In this document: piece by piece, positions 8,391 through 16,689 of the stretch
How positions within the stretch are numbered: the first letter of the stretch is position 1
Layout: the number at the start of each line of letters is the position of its first letter
DNA from: Deferribacterales bacterium Deferri_01
GTDB taxonomy: Bacteria > Chrysiogenota > Deferribacteres > Deferribacterales > Geovibrionaceae
Assembly (NCBI GenBank): GCA_001603805.1
Contig: LUZY01000003.1
Location: 248,001-312,000, forward strand
Reading direction: 5' to 3'
Length of the DNA: 64,000 nt
Translations under genes and position numbers: made by a program
The notes under the pieces: generated by a model
Databases searched by the model: none
Seen by the model: only the letters and a program-made list of their open reading frames with translations
What the model was told of the DNA's origin: nothing

Positions 8391-10211
8391 ATGTTTATCA
8401 CCGTAGCAGTTCTTTGTGTTTGTATAGTGTTTTTCATCAACGGGCGTGTCCGCTCTGATCTGGTGGCGCTATGTGCATTGATGATACTGATGCTTTCGGG
8501 GATACTCACTCCAGCAGAGGCTTTATCGAGTTTTTCCGACTCCCTTGTAATCATGGTCATAGGTTTGTTTGTGGTAAGCGGCGCTCTTCTGCGCACAGGG
8601 CTTGCTAAAATGGTCGGAAGCAGGCTTCTCAAACTGGCAGGAGCAAGTGAGGAAAGACTTTTTTTCCTTATAATTGCCGTTACCACAATGATCGGGGCTT
8701 TTATCAGCAATACAGGCACGGTTGCACTGGTTATGCCTATTGTTGTCAGCATGGCCATGCAGTCTGATATTAATGTCCGCAGGCTTCTTATGCCTCTTGC
8801 TTTTGCAGGAAGCATAGGCGGAATGTTTACCCTTATAGGCACTGCTCCGAACCTTGTTATTCAAGGTGTGCTGGTTCAGCATGGTTATACAGATCTCAGG
8901 TTTTTCTCCTTTGCTCCCACTGGGCTGGTTGTATTCTTTGTGGGAACACTGGGTTTTTGGCTGCTTTCAAAAATATTTTTATCGAAAAAAGTAGATATAA
9001 AAGAAAAACACCACAGCAAAAGCCTGAAAGAACTTGCAGAGGAATACCACATAATGAACAAAACATTCGTGGTAAAGGTCTCTGCCGGTTCTCCGGTTGA
9101 AGGAAAACCTCTGTGTGAGCTTAATATAACTGAAAAATACTCTGTCAATATTGCGAGAGTAATCAGAAAAGGAGAGCATGGCTTCATAATCCGGAATGAG
9201 GACACTGTGGAAACGGCAGGTCCTGAAACTGTGATACATGCCGATAACATTGTGGAAGTTCTGGGAAGTGCCGAAAACGTTGAACGGTTTATAGAGGACA
9301 ACTCGTTGAAGCTGATAAAAGGCGGAAGCGGAGAAATATCCGATACCGGCATTGCAGAGGCTGTCCTTTTGCCCAATTCCAAGCTTGTTGATGTTAAAAT
9401 AAGCGAATCCGGTTTCCGTAAAAAATATAATGTTAACATTCTCGCTGTTAATCACCGCAGAAAATATAAGTCGGATAATCTGGCGGATGAGGTGATGAGA
9501 GCAGGCGATGCTCTTTTGGTGCAGGGCAGGTGGGAAGACCTCGGACGGCTTAACAGGGACTACGAAAATATTGTTCTTGTCGGTCAGCCCCTTGATGAGG
9601 CTTCAAAAGTTACACTGAACCATAAGGCTCCGCTGGCGGCACTGATAATGTTTATTATGATAGCATCAATGGTCACAGAGACTCTGACGCCCCCTGTGGC
9701 TATAATGTGTGCCGGGCTTGCCATGGTTCTGACCGGATGTCTCAGGAATATGGAGGAAGCCTACCATCTCATAAACTGGGAGAGTGTGGTTCTTCTTGCT
9801 TCTATGCTGCCTATGTCCATTGCCCTCAATAAAACAGGGGCAGTGGAGCTGGTTACAAACAGTATTGTCAGCTCTTTCGGAGAAATGGGACCATATGCCC
9901 TTCTTGCGGGAATATACTTCAGTACATCTTTTCTGACTCTTTTTATCAGCAACACTGCCACTGCGGTGCTTTTTGCTCCCATAGCCCTTCAGGTTGCCGA
10001 AAGTATGGAGTTAAGTCCGTATCCGCTGCTCATGGCTGTAACAATTGCAGCCAGTATGTGTTTTGCAAGTCCTTTTTCCACACCTTCAAATGTGATGGTT
10101 ATGACACCGGGCAGGTACAAGTTTGCAGATTATTTAAAAGTTGGTGGTCCGATGCAGATTGTTATGGGTATTGTGATGATATTTGTATTGCCGCTTATAT
10201 TTCCTTTTTAG
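8391..10211 (+). CDS. SLC13/DASS-family anion transporter with two RCK-C domains
   Basis: An inner-membrane permease of 606 residues. The start is the ATG at 8391 behind GGAGGAG; five codons upstream another ATG lacks that spacing. Two transport halves, each with an SNT motif on a re-entrant loop (ISNTGTVALVMP near residue 108 and ISNTATAVLFAP near 520), are typical of divalent anion:sodium symporters. Between them lies a cytoplasmic insert (about residues 205-410) with two TrkA-C/RCK-C-like domains (for example VSAGSPVEGKPLCELNI and LVDVKISESGFRKKYNV), as in the long prokaryotic forms. Substrates in this family include sulfate, dicarboxylates and other anions; none can be assigned here. The next gene on the same strand is proB, 450 bases away behind a repeat array. 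Confidence 0.9.
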   Translation: MFITVAVLCVCIVFFINGRVRSDLVALCALMILMLSGILTPAEALSSFSDSLVIMVIGLFVVSGALLRTGLAKMVGSRLLKLAGASEERLFFLIIAVTTMIGAFISNTGTVALVMPIVVSMAMQSDINVRRLLMPLAFAGSIGGMFTLIGTAPNLVIQGVLVQHGYTDLRFFSFAPTGLVVFFVGTLGFWLLSKIFLSKKVDIKEKHHSKSLKELAEEYHIMNKTFVVKVSAGSPVEGKPLCELNITEKYSVNIARVIRKGEHGFIIRNEDTVETAGPETVIHADNIVEVLGSAENVERFIEDNSLKLIKGGSGEISDTGIAEAVLLPNSKLVDVKISESGFRKKYNVNILAVNHRRKYKSDNLADEVMRAGDALLVQGRWEDLGRLNRDYENIVLVGQPLDEASKVTLNHKAPLAALIMFIMIASMVTETLTPPVAIMCAGLAMVLTGCLRNMEEAYHLINWESVVLLASMLPMSIALNKTGAVELVTNSIVSSFGEMGPYALLAGIYFSTSFLTLFISNTATAVLFAPIALQVAESMELSPYPLLMAVTIAASMCFASPFSTPSNVMVMTPGRYKFADYLKVGGPMQIVMGIVMIFVLPLIFPF

Positions 10212-10264
10212 GTGTTTCTGTGGAGTTTGAAGTTTATTTAAAACATTGACAACAGAGGGATAGA

Positions 10265-10336
10265 ATGATACTGAACATTAAATCTGCAGGTTCTAATCTG
10301 TATGCACCTGCTGCATTTTTGTATAGTGTTCCCTGA
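10265..10336 (+). CDS. Possible 23-residue small ORF
   Basis: ATG at 10265 is preceded by GAGGGA (10255-10260), and a TTGACA hexamer lies just upstream. It encodes 23 residues ending ...FLYSVP and stops with TGA. It has no family match that I know. It could be a leader peptide for the repeat/proB transcript or chance; only the ribosome site supports it. Confidence 0.25.
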   Translation: MILNIKSAGSNLYAPAAFLYSVP

Positions 10337-10394
10337 ATGATTACGAACATGTGTCTGAAAGGGGGCGGCTGTTTTTCAGCATGCTGATATGTTT

Positions 10395-10423
10395 AAACAA
10401 AACCACAGGATGTATGTTTTACA
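10395..10423 (+). repeat. Partial copy (3' part) of the 94-base structured repeat, proB array
   Basis: Matches only the A/T-stem end of the unit (ACCACAGGATGTATG followed by TTTTACATTAATAT). Its left half has decayed, so the stem is incomplete. The hldD array also begins with a 3' part alone. Confidence 0.75.
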
Positions 10424-10432
10424 TTAATATAA

Positions 10433-10526
10433 AGGTTCCATGGATGGAACCTCGCCGTGCGTAGCGAAGCCGTGTTTATCACGGCGCGAGCGTGTATGTA
10501 AAAACCACAGGATGTATGTTTTTACA
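10433..10526 (+). repeat. Structured repeat unit 1, proB array
   Basis: 94 bases. Stem I AGGTTCCAT-GG-ATGGAACCT is a perfect 9-bp palindrome. A conserved block TCGCCGTGCGTAGCGAAG follows (itself a small TCGC/GCGA stem). Stem II is GCCGTG-TTTAT-CACGGC. A second conserved block GCGAGCGTGTATG leads into stem III, TGTAAAAAC...GTTTTTACA with AGGATGTA in the loop. Unit 2 and two units upstream of hldD share this design. Confidence 0.92.
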
Positions 10527-10535
10527 TTAATATAT

Positions 10536-10561
10536 AAGTGCATGCACGATTTCATGGACTA
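10536..10561 (+). other. Spacer unique to the proB array
   Basis: About 26 bases separate the two proB units and are absent from the hldD array. It contains the perfect 10-base palindrome GTGCATGCAC (10539-10548) and the word TTTCATGGACTA before the next unit. Confidence 0.5.
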
Positions 10562-10655
10562 AGGTTCCATGGATGGAACCTCGCCGTGCGTAGCGAAGCC
10601 GTGTTTATCACGGCGCGAGCGTGTATGTAAAAACCACAGGATGTATGTTTTTACA
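10562..10655 (+). repeat. Structured repeat unit 2, proB array
   Basis: Identical to unit 1 over all 94 bases as far as I can read. Its stem III ends only 10 bases before the proB start codon, so the repeat forms the proB 5' untranslated region. Confidence 0.92.
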
Positions 10656-10665
10656 TTAATAAAAT

Positions 10666-11811
10666 ATGAGACATTTACCTGAAATAGAAACCCTTGTTGT
10701 CAAAATAGGAAGCAATATTCTTCTCTGTGAGAACGAAGGGCTCAACTTAGACTTTATCCGTTCTCTTGCTTCTTCAGTCGCTGATGTTCAGAAAAAAATT
10801 AAAAATATAGTAATAGTTTCTTCCGGTGCTGTGGGAGCGGGTTTCAGGCATTTAGGCTTTTCTTCCAGACCAAAAAACATCACAGACAGACAGGCATGTG
10901 CAGCCATAGGGCAAGCTCGTCTTATATGGCTGTATGAAAAAGAGTTTGAGAATTTCGGAAAGAGTGTTGCGCAGATTCTCATCACGAAAGATGATTTTTC
11001 CAATAGCCGCAGGTGTCTCAATGCACGTTATGCTATCCGGCGCCTTCATGAGTTTGGCGTGATACCGATTATAAATGAAAACGACACTGTAGTTGTTGAT
11101 GAGCTTAAATATTTTGAATCATTCGGTGATAATGACAATCTCTCTGCTCTGGTTGCCGGGCTTATAGGGGCTGATCTTTTGCTCATTCTTTCTGATGTTG
11201 AGGGACTTTACGATAAGAACCCTTCGGTTTATCCGGATGCAAAGCTGATACACGATGTTCAGTATATAGATGAAAACCTTATGAATGCCGCCGGGGAGTC
11301 TGTGAGCGGAGTTGGTACAGGCGGTATGGGCTCAAAGCTCAAGGCTGCAAAAAAGGCTCTGGACGCCGGATGCCATGTGGGTATAATCAACGGACGTAAT
11401 ACAGAGAATATAACCAGATTCATAAACGGCGATCTTGTGGGAACATACTTCTCACACACTGAAGATGTTTACCGTATCAGAAAATTCTGGATAGCTCACG
11501 CAGCAAGTGTTAAGGGGACTATTTCCATTGACGCAGGCGCGGTTAAGGCTATAGTAGATATGAAGAAGTCGCTTCTCCCGTCCGGAGTGGTAAATATCGA
11601 GGGACGTTTTGGTATCGGGGACATCATCTCCGTGACAGACAGCGCAGGGCATGAAATCGCCAAAGGTAAAACACGCTACTCCAGTAAGGATATGAGGCAG
11701 ATTAAAGGCAGAAAATCCGCTGAGATCTTCGATTTACTCGGCTATAAATTTTCAGATGAAGTGATACACAGAGATGACCTTGTGGTATCTCTTGAAAGGG
11801 GGCACGGATGA
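10666..11811 (+). CDS. proB: Glutamate 5-kinase with PUA domain
   Basis: First step of proline synthesis: phosphorylates glutamate with ATP. 381 residues, the usual length for the long form: an amino-acid-kinase domain (about 1-265; VVKIGSNILL near 11, VSSGAVGAG near 50, INENDTVVVDE near 140, VGTGGMGSKLKAA near 215) and a C-terminal PUA domain (about 285-370; VKGTISIDAGAVKAI). The ATG at 10666 is the only start candidate fitting the family, and there is no Shine-Dalgarno sequence in the 20 bases before it, because the repeat array ends right there. Translation may rely on an A/T-rich unstructured start or on the repeat. proA follows with a 4-base overlap. Confidence 0.96.
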   Translation: MRHLPEIETLVVKIGSNILLCENEGLNLDFIRSLASSVADVQKKIKNIVIVSSGAVGAGFRHLGFSSRPKNITDRQACAAIGQARLIWLYEKEFENFGKSVAQILITKDDFSNSRRCLNARYAIRRLHEFGVIPIINENDTVVVDELKYFESFGDNDNLSALVAGLIGADLLLILSDVEGLYDKNPSVYPDAKLIHDVQYIDENLMNAAGESVSGVGTGGMGSKLKAAKKALDAGCHVGIINGRNTENITRFINGDLVGTYFSHTEDVYRIRKFWIAHAASVKGTISIDAGAVKAIVDMKKSLLPSGVVNIEGRFGIGDIISVTDSAGHEIAKGKTRYSSKDMRQIKGRKSAEIFDLLGYKFSDEVIHRDDLVVSLERGHG

Positions 11812-13043
11812 AGGAACTTTTTGAAAAAGCCAGAGCCACTTCCTACAAGCTGATGAATCTGAATACAAAAGTTAAAAACGAGGCACTCGCAGCAATTGCC
11901 CGTAAGCTTGACGAACACCGGGAACTGATTAAAACTGAAAACGCCAAAGACCTGAAGGCGGGCGTTGAAGCAGGCTTAAGCTCTTCTCTCATGGACAGGC
12001 TTAAGCTGGACGACAAAGCCATAAACTCCATGATTAAGGCTGTAAACGAGATAAAAGAACAGACTGACCCTGTTGGTTCTGTTGTTGATGGATACAAGCG
12101 CCCCAACGGGCTTTATATAACTAAGATTCGGGTTCCTCTCGGTGTTGTGGGGATTATTTACGAGTCAAGACCTAATGTAACCATAGACGCTGCGGCACTC
12201 TGCCTTAAGTCCGGAAATGTTTCCATACTCAGAGGCGGAAAAGAGGCTATACATTCAAATGCGTGCCTTGGCAAAATAATGGAAGAGGCGATAGCCGAAG
12301 CCGGTCTGCCGGAAGGTGTTGTGAATATTGTTCCTGACACTGACAGGTTCAGAGTAACTGAAATGCTTCAGGCAAAAGGATATATCGATATAATCATTCC
12401 CAGAGGCGGAGCAGGGCTGATTAAGTTCTGCGATGAAAACACCTGTATACCCCTTGTTAAGCATGATAACGGAATATGCCATGTTTACGTCGATAAGGAT
12501 GCTGATATCGAAAAAGCGCTTAAAATAGCACGAAATGCTAAGGTTCAGCGTCCGGGTGTGTGTAATGCCGCAGAAACTCTTCTGGTGCATGAAGATGTTG
12601 CGGGTGCATTTTTACCTTCCTTCGTTGAGTGTACCTCAAAAGACGGTCTTGAGATCAGGGGCTGTGAGAGAACGCTCAGTTTTGTTGATGTCAAGCCTGC
12701 AACAGAAGAAGACTGGCGCACGGAATATCTTGATCTTATTATTTCCATTAAAGTGGTTTCCTCAATGGAGGAGGCTTTGGTACACATAAACAGATATGGC
12801 TCCGGTCATTCCGAAGCGATTATTACAGAAAACTATACAAGTGCGAGATACTTTATGGACAGGGCGGACGCTTCTGCCGTGTTTGTGAACGCATCCACAA
12901 GATTTAATGATGGCGGGGAGTTCGGATTAGGGGCTGAGATAGGTATCAGCACGCAGAAACTTCACTGCCGCGGACCTATGGGCGCCTTTGACCTGACAAC
13001 TACAAAATATCAGGTTTACGGCGACGGTCACATTCGGGAATAA
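11808..13043 (+). CDS. proA: Gamma-glutamyl phosphate reductase
   Basis: Second step of proline synthesis: NADPH-dependent reduction of glutamyl-5-phosphate to the semialdehyde. 411 residues, standard length. The aldehyde-dehydrogenase fold is recognisable: GVVGIIYESRPNVT (about 110), KSGNVSILRGGKEA (about 135), the catalytic cysteine in QRPGVCNAAETLL (about 252), and GAEIGISTQKLHCRGPMG near the end. The ATG overlaps the proB stop (ATGA), so proB and proA are translationally coupled. Together they supply the semialdehyde that cyclises to the proC substrate; proC is not in this window. Confidence 0.97.
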   Translation: MKELFEKARATSYKLMNLNTKVKNEALAAIARKLDEHRELIKTENAKDLKAGVEAGLSSSLMDRLKLDDKAINSMIKAVNEIKEQTDPVGSVVDGYKRPNGLYITKIRVPLGVVGIIYESRPNVTIDAAALCLKSGNVSILRGGKEAIHSNACLGKIMEEAIAEAGLPEGVVNIVPDTDRFRVTEMLQAKGYIDIIIPRGGAGLIKFCDENTCIPLVKHDNGICHVYVDKDADIEKALKIARNAKVQRPGVCNAAETLLVHEDVAGAFLPSFVECTSKDGLEIRGCERTLSFVDVKPATEEDWRTEYLDLIISIKVVSSMEEALVHINRYGSGHSEAIITENYTSARYFMDRADASAVFVNASTRFNDGGEFGLGAEIGISTQKLHCRGPMGAFDLTTTKYQVYGDGHIRE

Positions 13044-13044
13044 G

Positions 13045-13689
13045 ATGCGTCTGGGACTTTTCGGCGGAACATTCAATCCTATACATCTGGGGCATGTGAC
13101 TCTTGCAGGTAATGTTTTCAGGGATTTTAAGCTGGATCGGCTCCTGCTTATCCCATCAAGCATTCCTCCGCACAAACAAGGAAGCGGGGTAATATCACCC
13201 GAACTAAGATACGAGATGGTTCAGCTTGTTGCCGAGAAATTAGGCAAAGGGTTTGAAGTTTCCGGCTACGAAGTCAATTCGGCGGAAGTGTCTTATACCT
13301 ATAAGACTCTTAAAAAATTCAGAACAGATTATCCCGATGCGGAAATATTCTTCATTGCGGGAACTGATATTTTTGTTACCATAGAAAAGTGGCAGTATTG
13401 GCGTGACCTTTTCAGGCTCGCTAATTTTATAGTCGTAAACCGCTCTTCAGTGAGTTTTGATGAACTGATGAAGCGTATCCCCGTCAGCCTCAAGGAGATG
13501 GTTGTCAGACCTGATGAGTATAACGGGGAGAAATACGGCAGGATAATACTTTACAACATGCCTGAAATTGACATTTCAAGCACTGAAATAAGAGATATGC
13601 TGGATGCGGAATACAGAAAGGCAAATCTGCCTGAAGATGTATATGAATTTATACGCACCAACAATTTATACAGGAGAGCCAATGGCTGA
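13045..13689 (+). CDS. nadD: Nicotinate-nucleotide adenylyltransferase
   Basis: Makes deamido-NAD from nicotinate mononucleotide and ATP. 214 residues; starts one base after the proA stop. The nucleotidyltransferase motif GGTFNPIHLGHV is at the N-terminus (His-x-x-His type), followed by PSSIPPHKQ, FIAGTDIF, and the C-terminal ISSTEIRDML that closes the ATP site. This gene next to rsfS is a common bacterial arrangement (nadD-rsfS). It overlaps rsfS by 8 bases. Confidence 0.96.
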   Translation: MRLGLFGGTFNPIHLGHVTLAGNVFRDFKLDRLLLIPSSIPPHKQGSGVISPELRYEMVQLVAEKLGKGFEVSGYEVNSAEVSYTYKTLKKFRTDYPDAEIFFIAGTDIFVTIEKWQYWRDLFRLANFIVVNRSSVSFDELMKRIPVSLKEMVVRPDEYNGEKYGRIILYNMPEIDISSTEIRDMLDAEYRKANLPEDVYEFIRTNNLYRRANG

Positions 13690-14053
13690 AGACACTCTTT
13701 TAAGAGACATAGTAAAATACCTTGACGACAAAAAAGCGGAAGACATCGAAATTTTTAAAATAGCGGAAAAAAGCAGCCTTGCTGATTACCTTGTGATCGC
13801 CACCGCAAACTCAAACACACATGCAAACGCCCTTGCTGATTTTATTTTGCAGGAGCTTAAAGGACAGCAGATTCAGCCTTACGGGCTTGACGGATACAAG
13901 GTTTCAAAGTGGATCTGTGTTGACTTCGGAAGCATCCTTCTCAACATAATGTGTGAAGATGAGAGAAACTACTACAACCTTGAATCAATTTGGGGCGGAT
14001 GCACAAAAATAGACGCTTCGCAGTTTTTTGAGGCTCCTCAGAAAAACGCCTGA
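13682..14053 (+). CDS. rsfS: Ribosomal silencing factor RsfS
   Basis: RsfS binds ribosomal protein L14 and blocks subunit joining when nutrients are scarce. The start at 13682 is preceded by AGGAGAG, giving 123 residues; a longer frame upstream lies wholly inside nadD and has no site. The family pattern is clear: an N-terminal helix, DIEIFKIAEKSSLADYLVIATANS (about 23-46), HANALADFI, and DFGSILLNIMCEDERNYYNLESIWG near the C-terminus. It overlaps nadD and trmL at its two ends, in keeping with one translationally coupled operon. Confidence 0.95.
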   Translation: MAEDTLLRDIVKYLDDKKAEDIEIFKIAEKSSLADYLVIATANSNTHANALADFILQELKGQQIQPYGLDGYKVSKWICVDFGSILLNIMCEDERNYYNLESIWGGCTKIDASQFFEAPQKNA

Positions 14054-14541
14054 TGATCAAAATCGCCCTTATCGAACCTGAAATACCCCAAAATACAGGA
14101 AATATAGGCAGAATTTGCGTGGGAGCAGACTGTGAGCTGCTCCTTGTTGGCAAGCTTGGTTTCTCTATGGATGATAAGTACATGAAGAGAGCAGGGCTTG
14201 ACTACTGGGAAAAAGTGCGTCTGCAACGTATTGAAACTATTAGTGAATTTTTTAATAAATACGATACTCCGGAATACACTCTTGCATTTCTTTCCAAAAA
14301 GGCAGAAAAAATCTATACGGAAATACCCGCCAAAAATGACGGGACTCTGGTGCTTGTCTTCGGCAAGGAAACACTGGGGCTTTCCGATGATATTCTGCAA
14401 AAATATGCTGAAAGAAGCTACCGCATACCCACCACAGGAAATGTGCGCAGCCTGAACATTGCTAACACGGTTTCAATTGTTACTTTTGATGTTCTGCGGA
14501 GGCTTAATTTTGCAGGGCTGGAGAGAAAAATATGCTTGTAA
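14053..14541 (+). CDS. trmL: tRNA (cytidine/uridine-34-2'-O)-methyltransferase
   Basis: A SPOUT-class methyltransferase that 2'-O-methylates the wobble base of some tRNA-Leu species. 162 residues, the usual size. It begins MIKIALIEPEIPQNTGNIGR, the TrmL hallmark, and carries the trefoil-knot motifs LVFGKETLGLS (about 97) and IPTTGNVRSLNIANTVSI (about 125). The start codon overlaps the last base of the rsfS stop (TGATG). mqnA begins 10 bases before its end. Confidence 0.93.
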   Translation: MIKIALIEPEIPQNTGNIGRICVGADCELLLVGKLGFSMDDKYMKRAGLDYWEKVRLQRIETISEFFNKYDTPEYTLAFLSKKAEKIYTEIPAKNDGTLVLVFGKETLGLSDDILQKYAERSYRIPTTGNVRSLNIANTVSIVTFDVLRRLNFAGLERKICL

Positions 14542-15317
14542 TCGGGCAGATAGACTATGCAAACGTCTACCCCATCTTTCATCAACTGAACAAACACAGC
14601 GAATACAAATTTGTTAAAGGTGTTCCTTCGTATCTTAATAAAGCTCTGAGGGAAGGGGTCATAGACCTTTCTCCGTGCAGCAGTATTGAATACGCCAAAT
14701 CATTTGAAGACTACATCCTGATCCCCGGAATCTCCATAAGCAGTACAGAAAAAGTAAAAAGCGTGATGCTTTATTCTGAAGTTCCCATCGAAGAGCTTAA
14801 AGGGCGTAAGGTTTTTCTCACCGGAGAATCCGGCACGAGTGTTGTTCTGTTCAGGATACTGGTAAATGAAATGTACGGTTTTCAGCCTGAATTTACAGAT
14901 CAGCAGGATGAGGCAGATGCTAAGGTTCTGATAGGGGATAAAGCACTTTTTGAGCTTTATAACGGGCAGAATAAGCATGTGTATGACCTCTGCACTCTTT
15001 GGAATGCTTTCACTGGTCTGCCGTTTGTTTTTGCTCTGTGGATAGCCAGAAAAGACTCAGTTAAAGAGAAAAGAACCGAGTTTGAAATGTTTGCAGGACA
15101 GCTTGATGAGATAAAAAAGGACAGCAAGTCAAACCTTGCTGCTTTGCTTGATCATTACTCAATGAAGGGGCTTACTTCATACCAGATAATCGACTACTGG
15201 GAAACAATGGACTACAGCCTGTCAGACAGGCACGTTCAGGGGCTTCTGCGTTTTTACAGCTATGCCAGAAAATACGGAGCCATAAAAGAGGTTCCGCCTA
15301 TTAATTTCTTTATATAA
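14532..15317 (+). CDS. mqnA: Chorismate dehydratase, futalosine pathway
   Basis: First committed step of the futalosine route to menaquinone: chorismate to 3-enolpyruvyl-benzoate. 261 residues. The family pattern of a periplasmic-binding-protein-like fold is visible: IGQIDYANVYPIFHQL at the start, GVPSYLNKALREGVIDLSPCSS (about 36-57), VMLYSEVPIEELKGRKV, TGESGTSVVLFRILV, and DKALFELYNGQ with a late IDYWETMDYSLS. MqnD is a related family but lacks this N-terminal pattern. Its presence implies menaquinone-based respiration without the MenFDHCEBA route. The ATG lies inside trmL, so it is the last gene of the proB operon, followed by a terminator. Confidence 0.9.
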   Translation: MLVIGQIDYANVYPIFHQLNKHSEYKFVKGVPSYLNKALREGVIDLSPCSSIEYAKSFEDYILIPGISISSTEKVKSVMLYSEVPIEELKGRKVFLTGESGTSVVLFRILVNEMYGFQPEFTDQQDEADAKVLIGDKALFELYNGQNKHVYDLCTLWNAFTGLPFVFALWIARKDSVKEKRTEFEMFAGQLDEIKKDSKSNLAALLDHYSMKGLTSYQIIDYWETMDYSLSDRHVQGLLRFYSYARKYGAIKEVPPINFFI

Positions 15318-15330
15318 TTCTTGAAACAAG

Positions 15331-15366
15331 AAAGCCCCTGAAAGCAGATGCTCAAAGGGGCTTTTC
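15331..15366. terminator. Bidirectional terminator between mqnA and amtB
   Basis: Stem AAAGCCCCT/AGGGGCTTT with a 16-base loop, T-rich on both sides. It separates the convergent mqnA and amtB genes and can serve both. Confidence 0.85.
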
Positions 15367-15388
15367 TATGTAAAAATCCGGGTGATTT

Positions 15389-16648
15389 TTAAAGTTTGAT
15401 AACCTGCTCGCCGTGAAGGTTAATATCCAGACCTTCTGTCTCTGTTTCTGCACTTGTTCTTATGCCCATTGTAAATTTGATTACCAGAGCAATGATAAGG
15501 CTGAGAACAAAGGAGTATATACCCGCAGCCATTATGCCTTCAAACTGAAGCCAAACCTGATAAGCATTACCTTTAACAAGACCTTCCGCACCCACTGTGG
15601 CAAATATTCCTGTTGCTATAGCACCCCAGAAACCGCCTATTCCGTGTATGCCGAAAACATCCAGAGATTCATCAAGCTTGAAGATGAACTTGAGACGGCA
15701 GCCGTAAAAGCAGAGTATGCCCGCTACAAAGCCGATCACTATCGCTGCCCAGGGCTCAACAAAGCCTGCAGCTGGTGTGATGGCAACGAGCCCTGCAACA
15801 ATACCTGATGCGAGACCAATACCGCTGGGTTTTGACTTAAGAGCTTCCATAAGGAGCCAGCCGAGAGCCGCAGCACCGGGAGCAACAAGTGTGTTTACGA
15901 ATGCTACACCTGCGCCTTCTCCTGCGGAAAGGGCACTGCCGGCGTTGAATCCGAACCAGCCGAACCAGAGTATCCCTGCGCCGATAAGTGTATAGCCAAC
16001 GTTATGAGGAATTGTGGCGCTTTTCATAAAGTCTTTTCTGTTGCCGAGAACTATGGCAAGTGCAAGTGCCGCTGTACCTGATGAGAAGTGGACAACGGTT
16101 CCGCCTGCGAAGTCCAGCGCTCCTCTTTCGAGCAGCCATCCGCCAGCTCCCCACACCCAGTGTGCGATGGGTGCATAGACTATTGTTGCCCATACAGATA
16201 TGAAAATAACAAAAGCGGAAAACTTCATTCTTTCCACAACAGCGCCGCTAATCAGAGCGCAGGTGATGATGGCGAACATTCCCTGAAACATTGCAAATAC
16301 AGAGAGAGGTATTGTTCCTGAAAGCTCACTGGCAAATGAACCGCCCATGAGGACATACTGAAGGCTGCCCCAAACGGAAGAACCGCTGTCGCCGAAGGCA
16401 ATTGAAAAACCTATCAGAACCCACTGAACACCTATCACCGCCATTGATATAAAAGAGAGCATCATTGTGTTAAGTGCGTTTTTCGCACGAACCATACCGC
16501 CGTAAAACATCGCCAGACCGGGCAGCATAAATAAAACCAGAGCCGCAGACGTGAGTACCCACGCTGTGTCGCCCGGATTAACTTCGCCTTCGCCCGCAAA
16601 TGCCGTTACAGATAAAAGAAGTGTCAATACACCTGCTACAAATTTCAT
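15389..16648 (-). CDS. amtB: Ammonium transporter
   Basis: An inner-membrane channel for ammonium/ammonia. 419 residues behind AGGAGGAG. It begins with a probable cleavable signal peptide (MKFVAGVLTLLLSVTAFA), as in some Amt proteins, followed by about 11 membrane spans. The twin pore histidines are in GGTVVHFSSGTAALAL (about 180) and GIHGIGGFWGAIATGIF (about 335); the N-terminal gate region has FMLPGLAMFYGGMVRAKN. The C-terminal tail GLDINLHGEQVIKL is the part that normally contacts GlnK. No glnK is adjacent, which is unusual because amtB is often paired with it. Expression is probably nitrogen-controlled through the sigma-54 promoter just upstream. Confidence 0.96.
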   Translation of the reverse strand: MKFVAGVLTLLLSVTAFAGEGEVNPGDTAWVLTSAALVLFMLPGLAMFYGGMVRAKNALNTMMLSFISMAVIGVQWVLIGFSIAFGDSGSSVWGSLQYVLMGGSFASELSGTIPLSVFAMFQGMFAIITCALISGAVVERMKFSAFVIFISVWATIVYAPIAHWVWGAGGWLLERGALDFAGGTVVHFSSGTAALALAIVLGNRKDFMKSATIPHNVGYTLIGAGILWFGWFGFNAGSALSAGEGAGVAFVNTLVAPGAAALGWLLMEALKSKPSGIGLASGIVAGLVAITPAAGFVEPWAAIVIGFVAGILCFYGCRLKFIFKLDESLDVFGIHGIGGFWGAIATGIFATVGAEGLVKGNAYQVWLQFEGIMAAGIYSFVLSLIIALVIKFTMGIRTSAETETEGLDINLHGEQVIKL

Positions 16649-16672
16649 AACTCCTCCTGTTCGCCCTATTCA

Positions 16673-16689
16673 TGCAAGAGACGTGCCAA
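16673..16689 (-). promoter_or_regulatory. Sigma-54 (-24/-12) promoter of amtB
   Basis: Minus strand reads TTGGCACG-TCTC-TTGCA: GG and GC are exactly 10 bases apart and both elements match consensus. The predicted start is near 16662, about 14 bases before the amtB ATG, so the leader is barely longer than the ribosome site. I did not recognise NtrC sites upstream. Confidence 0.85.

Noticed and set aside
10433-10655. CRISPR-like array
   Set aside because: Only two complete units with near-identical spacers and no cas genes; the unit is far longer than a CRISPR repeat and is built from hairpins.
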